The translations under genes and the position numbers were made by a program. Shown here in pieces: positions 15,809-20,970 of a DNA stretch of 20,970 nucleotides. The notes under the pieces are model-generated. The model made no database searches, had not been told where the DNA came from, and was given only the letters and a program-made list of their open reading frames with translations. Numbering within the stretch: position 1 is the stretch's first letter; each line of letters starts with the position of its first letter. The DNA is from JBKEDC01 sp047971925 (lineage in GTDB: Bacteria > Bacteroidota > Bacteroidia > Bacteroidales > Prolixibacteraceae), in NCBI GenBank assembly GCA_047971925.1, contig JBKEAC010000170.1:1-20970 (forward strand), given 5' to 3'.

Positions 15809-16035
15809 ACACCACAACAATTTGCACCACTAAGTGTTTATAGTTAAAACAAACGAAGTAAAATAAGCCTACAACAAAACACAAAAAAAGAAAATAATTT
15901 TTATATGTTAGTTAGGATTACTATATTTGAAAAAAAAATAGCGAAACGCAAAAGCCTGAATCATTCATAACGAAACTAAAGTTGTAAATAATTCAAGAAA
16001 CAAGTGTAGCAAAATAAAATGCTAAATAACTTCAT
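15809..16035 (+). promoter_or_regulatory. AT-rich pulA upstream region with a -7 box
   Basis: The only signal I see is TATATTTG at 15922-15929, a full TAnnTTTG match, 106 bases before the pulA start. The upstream TTG is missing or weak. No other gene or structure is visible. Confidence 0.45.
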
Positions 16036-17982
16036 ATGATGAATTTTTATGGCACCGACTTCTTGTCATATCCCACCTACAATGGAAACGATTTAGGAGT
16101 TAACCTCGAAACAGAAAAAATATCAGCAAAAGTGTGGGCACCAACAGCCCAGCTTGTCACCATGAACATATATCAAGGAAGTCATGGCGATAACAAACTC
16201 GAAGAACTCACGCTCGAAAAACACGATAACGGAATTTGGAGCATTGAACATCAGGGCGACTATAAAGGAAAATTCTACACATTTCGTGTGAAAGAAAACG
16301 AAAAGTGGCTAAACGAAACTCCCGGAGTTGATGTGAAATGCACCGGTGTCAACGGTAGGAGAGGACTATTCTTCGATCCTAATCAAACCAACCCAAGCGG
16401 ATGGCGTAACGACCGACCAATTCCCTGCGAAAACGCCGTTGAGGCCGTGCTATACGAACTTCACGTGCGAGATTTCTCCATTGCCCAAAATTCGGGAATG
16501 GACCACAAAGGGCAATTCTTAGCTTTCACCGAAAAAAACACCAAAAACACTCACGGACTGTCAACCGGAATTTCACACCTCCAAGAACTCGGAATTACAC
16601 ACGTGCACCTCATGCCAATTGCCGACTATTGGACTGTTGACGAGCTGCACGCTAACAAACGATATAACTGGGGATACGACCCACTGAACTACAACAATCT
16701 CGAAGGAAGCTATGCAACAAACAAAGATAGCACCGCACGAATTCTTGAATTTAAAAAACTGGTCATGGCTCTTCACAAAGCCAAAATTGGTGTCGTGCTC
16801 GATGTGGTTTACAACCACACCGGACTAACCGAACGCTCGTGGTTCAATCAAACCGTGCCTGGCTATTACTACCGGCAGCATCCCGATGGAAACTTCTCAA
16901 ACGCTAGTGGCTGTGGAAATGAACTGGCTACCGAACGACCAATGGTGAGAAAATATATCATCGATTCCCTAAAATATTGGGCAGAAGAATTTCATATCGA
17001 TGGATTCCGTTTCGACCTCATGGGGATTATCGACATTGAAACCATGCAGCTCATTCAAAAAGAACTCGATGAATTAAGACCCGGAATTTTGCTCTATGGC
17101 GAAGGTTGGACTGCCGATGTTTCTCCGCTCGACGAGCACCAACGGGCAATGAAAAAAAATACACCACAACTCGGAAGAATTGCGTGCTTCAACGATGACT
17201 TCCGCGATGCGATTAAAGGCGATAACTTCAGAGCTCAAGAACAAGGATTCGTCAGCGGAAAAGCGTTCTCAGAAGAAAATATCAAATTCGGCGCTTCTGC
17301 TGCTGTTCATCACCCTCAAGTGGAATACGGATACACCAGCGGACTCCGATATGCGTGGGCTGAAGAACCTTATCGTGTCATTAATTATGCCTCTTGTCAC
17401 GACAACCTAAGCTTGTTCGACAAGCTTTCAGCTTCTCGTCCCGATGCGAACGAAAGCACCCTAATGCAAATGCATAAACTTGCACTTGCTCTGGTTATCT
17501 GCTCGCAAGGAGTGCCATTCCTTCACGGAGGAAGCGAATTTTGCCGAACAAAAGGAGGTGAACACAATTCCTATAATAAAGGCGACTTTATTAATGCATT
17601 CGATTGGGACAGAAAAACACAATTCAACGAAGTGTTTGAATATACTCGAAAACTAATTGCTTTAAGACAAGCAACTCCTTGTCTACGAATGAAAACCGCC
17701 GATGAAATTCGTCAGTACTTGAAGTTTCAGGGAAACTACCACAAGCAAACCATGAACTTCACCATTGAGGATTATCCGAGTGAACTGTGGAAAAAAGTTC
17801 ACCTGGTGTTCAATGCGCGCGATAAAGCATTTGTGCACCACCTGCCATCAGATGAAACGTGGACTATTGTGGCGGAAAACGATGATATTGATATCAATGG
17901 AATTAGTTGCGTTGATGGAAACTATATTGTTGTCCCTCCAATTTCAATGATGATGCTCGTGTTGCCTAATGTAATTGAATGA
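16036..17982 (+). CDS. pulA: Type I pullulanase (GH13), cytoplasmic
   Basis: Hydrolyses alpha-1,6 branches in pullulan, glycogen or limit dextrins. The 648-residue protein starts with a CBM48-like beta-sandwich (about residues 20-110: AKVWAPTAQLVTMNIY), then the GH13 barrel. The type I pullulanase signature YNWGYDP is present. Conserved regions are DVVYNHT (I), GFRFDLMG with nucleophile D327 (II), LYGEGW with acid/base E356 (III) and NYASCHDN with D456 (IV). No signal peptide is seen, so the enzyme is probably cytoplasmic and acts on stored glycogen or imported oligosaccharides, unlike SusG-type surface enzymes. Two ATG codons stand in a row at the start (16036 and 16039). Inverted repeat A copies lie on both sides. 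Confidence 0.95.
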   Translation: MMNFYGTDFLSYPTYNGNDLGVNLETEKISAKVWAPTAQLVTMNIYQGSHGDNKLEELTLEKHDNGIWSIEHQGDYKGKFYTFRVKENEKWLNETPGVDVKCTGVNGRRGLFFDPNQTNPSGWRNDRPIPCENAVEAVLYELHVRDFSIAQNSGMDHKGQFLAFTEKNTKNTHGLSTGISHLQELGITHVHLMPIADYWTVDELHANKRYNWGYDPLNYNNLEGSYATNKDSTARILEFKKLVMALHKAKIGVVLDVVYNHTGLTERSWFNQTVPGYYYRQHPDGNFSNASGCGNELATERPMVRKYIIDSLKYWAEEFHIDGFRFDLMGIIDIETMQLIQKELDELRPGILLYGEGWTADVSPLDEHQRAMKKNTPQLGRIACFNDDFRDAIKGDNFRAQEQGFVSGKAFSEENIKFGASAAVHHPQVEYGYTSGLRYAWAEEPYRVINYASCHDNLSLFDKLSASRPDANESTLMQMHKLALALVICSQGVPFLHGGSEFCRTKGGEHNSYNKGDFINAFDWDRKTQFNEVFEYTRKLIALRQATPCLRMKTADEIRQYLKFQGNYHKQTMNFTIEDYPSELWKKVHLVFNARDKAFVHHLPSDETWTIVAENDDIDINGISCVDGNYIVVPPISMMMLVLPNVIE

Positions 17983-17989
17983 AAACCCT

Positions 17990-18113
17990 GCGCGTGAGGG
18001 ATTGACGCGGAAATCCTTTTGCAGGAGGAACGACGCAAAAGATTGCAGCAGAAAGCCCGACAGCCTTGCCAATGCCAATGCCAATGCCATGGGGCAAGGA
18101 TGGCACGCCCTAA
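17990..18113 (+). repeat. Dispersed repeat A, copy 3 (subtype A2)
   Basis: It starts 8 bases after the pulA stop codon and ends 19 bases before tsaE. It shares the outer end GTGAGGGATTG and most of the core with 15686-15808 in opposite orientation. One base is inserted in the core loop (GCAGGAGGAACGACGC), keeping TTTTGC and GCAAAA. Its variable part holds a small tandem repeat (AATGCC three times, about 18070-18088) enclosed by CCTTGCC/GGCAAGG, which can form a hairpin. Confidence 0.85.
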
Positions 18114-18132
18114 TAAAAATGAAAATAAAACC

Positions 18133-18558
18133 ATGTTTGAAAAAAAAATAAATTCGCTCAGCGAACTGCCTCAAACGGTAGCTCTTTTTATCGACACATT
18201 TAAAAATGAACGCCATTTTGCTTTTCGGGGTGAAATGGGGGCGGGAAAAACAACCTTCATTAAAGCTCTTTGTCAACACATGGGGGTGGTCGATAATATT
18301 ACTAGTCCAACATTTGCCCTTGTTAATCAATATGAAACGTTAAAATATGGCGACATATTGCACTTCGATTTCTATCGAATTAAAGATCTTTCAGAGGCAT
18401 TCGACATTGGGCTGGAGGATTATCTGGAAAGTGGAAAATATTGTTTCATGGAATGGGCAGAGCGGGTGGAAGAGGCGCTTCCTGATGAATTGGTGGAGGT
18501 GATTATTGAGGTAATTGACAACAATGCGCGATTAATTAAAGCCAATTTTAGTCGATAA
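18133..18558 (+). CDS. tsaE: tRNA t6A threonylcarbamoyladenosine ATPase TsaE
   Basis: The ATPase partner of the TsaD/TsaB complex that makes t6A at position 37 of ANN-decoding tRNAs. From ATG 18133 the protein has 141 residues, a normal length. The P-loop is GEMGAGKTTF at about residues 34-43, followed by SPTFALVNQY, HFDFYRI and FMEWAERVE, the usual TsaE landmarks. An in-frame upstream start at 18019 would add 38 residues encoded by repeat A (rich in Gln, Cys, Arg), so I reject it. No promoter is obvious; it may be read through from pulA across the repeat. Confidence 0.95.
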   Translation: MFEKKINSLSELPQTVALFIDTFKNERHFAFRGEMGAGKTTFIKALCQHMGVVDNITSPTFALVNQYETLKYGDILHFDFYRIKDLSEAFDIGLEDYLESGKYCFMEWAERVEEALPDELVEVIIEVIDNNARLIKANFSR

Positions 18559-18624
18559 TCAATGCTTTTGCTACAAAAAACACAAAATGTGAGCTAAAAG
18601 TTTTTTTATTTAAATTCTATCATA

Positions 18625-18632
18625 TACATTTG
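18625..18632 (+). promoter_or_regulatory. gcvH promoter, -7 box
   Basis: TACATTTG matches TAnnTTTG and lies 41 bases before ATG 18674, downstream of the tsaE stop. The -33 region is T-rich without a clean TTG. Confidence 0.6.
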
Positions 18633-18673
18633 TGGTATAGATATTAATAACTTTTTAACTAAAAATAAAAAAC

Positions 18674-19054
18674 ATGAGCATACCTCAAAATTTAAAGTAT
18701 ACAAAAGACCACGAGTGGGTGAGTGTTGACGGTGATATCGCAACAATTGGAATTACACATTTCGCTCAAGGCGAACTTGGTGATATTGTTTTTGTGGAAG
18801 TGGAAACAGAAGGTGAAACGATTGATGCTCACGAAACTTTTGGAACTGTGGAAGCTGTGAAAACGGTTTCTGATTTGTTCATGCCTGTTTCGGGTGAAAT
18901 TATTGAATTTAACAAAGAGTTGGAAGACCAACCCGAGCTGATTAATGCCGACCCTTATGGTAAAGGTTGGATTATTAAGGTGAAAATGAACAATGAAGCT
19001 GAGCTAAGAAGCTTAATTCATGCCGAAGGTTATGCTCAAATGCTTAACGCTTAA
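18674..19054 (+). CDS. gcvH: Glycine cleavage system H protein
   Basis: The lipoyl-carrying shuttle protein of the glycine cleavage system; it moves the methylamine group between the P, T and L proteins. The 126-residue length is standard. The start MSIPQNLKYTKDHEWV is the usual H-protein opening. The lipoylated lysine is K63 within ETFGTVEAVKTVSDLF, and the C-terminal GKGWIIKVK is conserved. gcvT and gcvP are not in this window. It has its own candidate promoter and lies 59 bases before apbE. Confidence 0.97.
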   Translation: MSIPQNLKYTKDHEWVSVDGDIATIGITHFAQGELGDIVFVEVETEGETIDAHETFGTVEAVKTVSDLFMPVSGEIIEFNKELEDQPELINADPYGKGWIIKVKMNNEAELRSLIHAEGYAQMLNA

Positions 19055-19113
19055 TAATTAGCAAAGCCGAACGCTATAAAAAAAATAGCTCGAATTTAAT
19101 TGTTATCAGAAAT

Positions 19114-20109
19114 ATGAAGCGCATTATTCCTATGTGCCTGCTTTTTTTTGCCCTGCTCGCATCGTCTTGTCAGAAGCAAAATTATATTCAGACATCATTC
19201 TCAGTTTTCGGAACGCTGAGCAACATTACCTATAAATCGCCTAAAGGGGTTGACCTTCAAAACGGAATCGACTCGGTGTTAAGTAGAGTAACTGAATCGC
19301 TTTCGCCATTTGCCGAAAATTCAATAGTAGCAAAAATAAATAGCAATCAACCAACGCCACTCAACGATTATTTCACGGAAGTTTATCTTGAATCAAAGCG
19401 TATTTCGGTGCTAACTTCTGGTGCCTATGATGTTACTGTTGCTCCACTTGTAAATGAGTGGGGATTCGGTTTTAAAAAGGCTCCAAGCGAACATGTCCAG
19501 TCGAGAATTGACTCGATTATGGAGTTTGTAGGTTTCGACAAGGTGGCTCTCATGAATGATTCCATCTCGAAGCAAGATAGTAGAACGATGCTCGACTTCA
19601 GCTCTATTGCTAAGGGCTTTGCTGTTGATAAGGTGGCGCAGTATTTGTATGAACAAGGTTGCGAAAGTTTCTTGGTTGACATTGGTGGTGAAATTAAAAC
19701 GGAAGGTTTGAATCCTCAAGGCGAATTATGGCGAGTGGGAGTTAGTAAACCAACCGATGATAGTGTTCAAAATCAGGAAATTCAAGAAATTCTCAGTATT
19801 TCAGGAATGGCAATGGCTACATCGGGGAATTATCGAAATTTCTACCTTAAAGATGGTAAGCGATATGTTCACACCATCGACCCTAGATTGGGTATTCCTG
19901 TTCAAAGTGAGTTGCTTAGTGTGACAATCATTTCGAAAAGTTGCATGCAGGCTGATGCCTTGGCAACTGCCTGCATGGTGATGGGGCTTGAGCAATCGAT
20001 CGAATTAATTGAAAAAATTGTGGGCATTGAAGGCTATTTCATTTATGGCGATGATAATAATAAGTTCGCTATTTATTACACCGATGGTTTTAAGAGCTAC
20101 ATTCAATAA
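19114..20109 (+). CDS. apbE: FAD:protein FMN transferase, lipoprotein
   Basis: Attaches FMN covalently to Thr/Ser in target proteins such as NqrB/NqrC or RnfG/RnfD, outside the cytoplasm. The 331-residue protein has a lipoprotein signal peptide ending LASSC (C19), as many ApbE proteins do. Family motifs are visible: VNEWGFG, DFSSIAKGFAVDKVA, FLVDIGGEIKTEG, ATSGNYRNFY, HTIDPRLGIPV and a metal/flavin-binding ADALATACMVMG near the C-terminus. No Nqr or Rnf genes are in the window. It ends in a strong terminator. Confidence 0.95.
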   Translation: MKRIIPMCLLFFALLASSCQKQNYIQTSFSVFGTLSNITYKSPKGVDLQNGIDSVLSRVTESLSPFAENSIVAKINSNQPTPLNDYFTEVYLESKRISVLTSGAYDVTVAPLVNEWGFGFKKAPSEHVQSRIDSIMEFVGFDKVALMNDSISKQDSRTMLDFSSIAKGFAVDKVAQYLYEQGCESFLVDIGGEIKTEGLNPQGELWRVGVSKPTDDSVQNQEIQEILSISGMAMATSGNYRNFYLKDGKRYVHTIDPRLGIPVQSELLSVTIISKSCMQADALATACMVMGLEQSIELIEKIVGIEGYFIYGDDNNKFAIYYTDGFKSYIQ

Positions 20110-20111
20110 AT

Positions 20112-20148
20112 AAAAAAAAACTTCATTTTTAAATGAAGTTTTTTTTTG
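20112..20148 (+). terminator. Bidirectional terminator after apbE
   Basis: CTTCATTT (20121-20128) pairs with AAATGAAG (20131-20138), with an A-run before and a T-run after extending the stem. It begins 3 bases after the stop codon. Confidence 0.9.
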
Positions 20149-20250
20149 CCTTAAAGTGGCAAAATCCTTTCCTCCCCACAATAAATTCTTCTTCTAATCA
20201 TCTACCCACGCAAATTGTGTGTAAAATTCCGATTAAAGTATATCTCTTTT

Positions 20251-20367
20251 TTTGGGCGCGTGCCTCCCTGCCTCATCCCATCGCTAGGCACCAGGCTTTC
20301 CGTTCCAATCTTTTGCTTCGTTCCTCCGCAAAAGGATTTCCACTGCAATCCTTCGCGCGGCTGCGCA
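20251..20367 (-). repeat. Dispersed repeat A, copy 4 (subtype A1)
   Basis: 117 bases, the near-identical inverted partner of 6776-6892 (5 differences by my count). The hairpin core TTTTGC/GCAAAA and the outer GCGC palindrome are intact. Confidence 0.87.
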
Positions 20368-20471
20368 CCCTGAACACATTACGAATGAATATCGTGCACT
20401 GGTCTTAAAATGACAAAAATTGCACAAGCTTTGATTTGTTCAAAAAAATCACATCATGCGATGTTGCAGGT

Positions 20472-20605
20472 ATGGAATAATCCCGCATGGCAATCCAAAA
20501 CGGCGGATAGCCGTTCCGTAGAGACGCATTGCATGTGTCTCCGTGCGTGAATGTGGGCGTGTTGATTTAAAAATCGGAGCGATATATTATTATATATAAA
20601 GAATA
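20472..20605 (+). repeat. Dispersed repeat B, copy 2
   Basis: Matches 6271-6405 in opposite orientation. Shared segments include ATGGCAATCC, AACGGCGGATAGCCGT, GTAGAGACGCATT and TCTCCGTGCG. The inner palindrome GAGACGCAT/ATGTGTCTC is kept with one wobble change. It lies about 105 bases beyond repeat A copy 4. Confidence 0.7.
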
Positions 20606-20891
20606 CCGTGCAACGGACTTAGATATATTATCACCCAAATAGAAGGTCATCACACAGGCTGCACAAAAAAGGTACATATATAATACCCCCCCCCACCGCC
20701 GTTTAAAAAATAGAAAAGGCGAACGACTTCGATTGGAAATGACAAATATCAATTATTTTCAAAAAAATCATCAAAACCAAGAATAATGATAAAATTAAAG
20801 AAACCAATCAAATAGCTAATGGTTGATGTGAGCAGAAGTCAAGCACACAAAAAAAAAGCAAGAAAAAACGCAAAAAAAAGCATTCCATCTA

Positions 20892-20921
20892 TTGCAAATT
20901 AAAAAATAAGGTTTACTTTTG
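20892..20921 (+). promoter_or_regulatory. Promoter for a gene beyond the right edge
   Basis: TTG at 20892-20894, 19 bases, then TACTTTTG at 20914-20921: a good match to the Bacteroidota housekeeping promoter. No start codon in a long open frame follows within the window, so the gene must start outside it. Confidence 0.65.
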
Positions 20922-20970
20922 CACTCGCTTTTGAGAAATAAAGCAACGTTCATTCAAAAGTAAAGCAGAT

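Larger units (their letters stand above)
20149..20970. other. Gene-free repeat region at the right end
   Basis: Over 800 bases without a credible gene. It holds a repeat A copy (20251-20367), a repeat B copy (20472-20605), a palindrome-like CCGTGCAACGG (20606-20616), an AT-repeat stretch near 20583-20600, a run of nine C at 20686-20694 and, near the edge, a promoter. Short open frames on either strand run through the repeats and look spurious. Confidence 0.7.

Noticed and set aside
18019..18132. N-terminal extension of 38 residues on TsaE
   Set aside because: It is encoded by repeat A, has an unlikely Gln-Cys repeat and is absent from the normal TsaE length; ATG 18133 gives a standard protein.
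19073..19089. GCTAT/ATAGC hairpin between gcvH and apbE as a terminator
   Set aside because: Only 5 bp with an A-only loop and no T-run; too weak to call.
6776..20367. CRISPR array made of the repeat A copies
   Set aside because: The four copies are kilobases apart, alternate in orientation and have no regular spacers; no cas genes are present.
20133..20408. 91-residue open frame after apbE
   Set aside because: It starts in the terminator T-run and crosses repeat A; a similar peptide arises from the other A copies, as expected for a repeat and not a gene.

Overview
The window looks like chromosomal DNA of a member of the Bacteroidota, probably near the Bacteroidales. The signs are AT-rich DNA, promoters of the TAnnTTTG type, starts without a clear Shine-Dalgarno sequence, the gene order lysS-gpsA-pgi, the order HU / tiny AURKAIP1-COX24-type basic protein / rng, and lipoproteins with an acidic patch just after the lipidated cysteine. 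Every gene I accept is on the + strand.

Region 1 (1-6033) is an accessory surface-protein region. It holds a large lipoprotein with a zincin-type HELAH motif (351-2000), a possible 49-residue ORF bridging it to the next gene (1987-2136), two small paralogous lipoproteins (2133-2642, 2902-3324), a second large lipoprotein (coding frame 4154-5479) and an outer-membrane beta-barrel protein starting 2 bases after it (5482-6033). The two large lipoprotein genes share a duplicated block (42-437 and 3717-4165) covering about 300 bases of leader, the start codon and the signal peptide, but their mature proteins look unrelated. In the second copy the signal-peptide coding sequence carries a 17-unit tetranucleotide repeat (4037-4104). 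As sequenced, the natural start codon at 4023 is out of frame with the rest of the gene and meets a stop at 4107; 15 or 18 units would restore the frame. This is the architecture of a slipped-strand phase-variable surface lipoprotein, caught in the OFF state, and it is the strongest finding here.

Region 2 (6034-6994) is a gene-free block of hairpins and dispersed repeats: four short palindromes, a repeat B copy, an 87-base inverted repeat pair with nested palindromes, and a repeat A copy that ends just before the lysS promoter.

Region 3 (6995-20109) is housekeeping and metabolic: lysS-gpsA-pgi (translation, phospholipid precursor, glycolysis), an ACP phosphodiesterase family gene, HU, a 30-residue bS22-like protein and rng, a sodium:solute symporter, type I pullulanase, tsaE, gcvH and apbE. 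Several units end in clear hairpin terminators. Two more repeat A copies, in opposite orientation, flank pulA.

Region 4 (20110-20970) is again gene-free. It has repeat A and repeat B in the inverted arrangement relative to region 2, a C9 tract, and a good promoter at the right edge for a gene outside the window. The housekeeping block is thus bracketed by inverted composite repeats. The strong G/T bias of the + strand in lysS-gpsA changes to an A/C bias in rng-symporter-pulA although the gene direction does not change.
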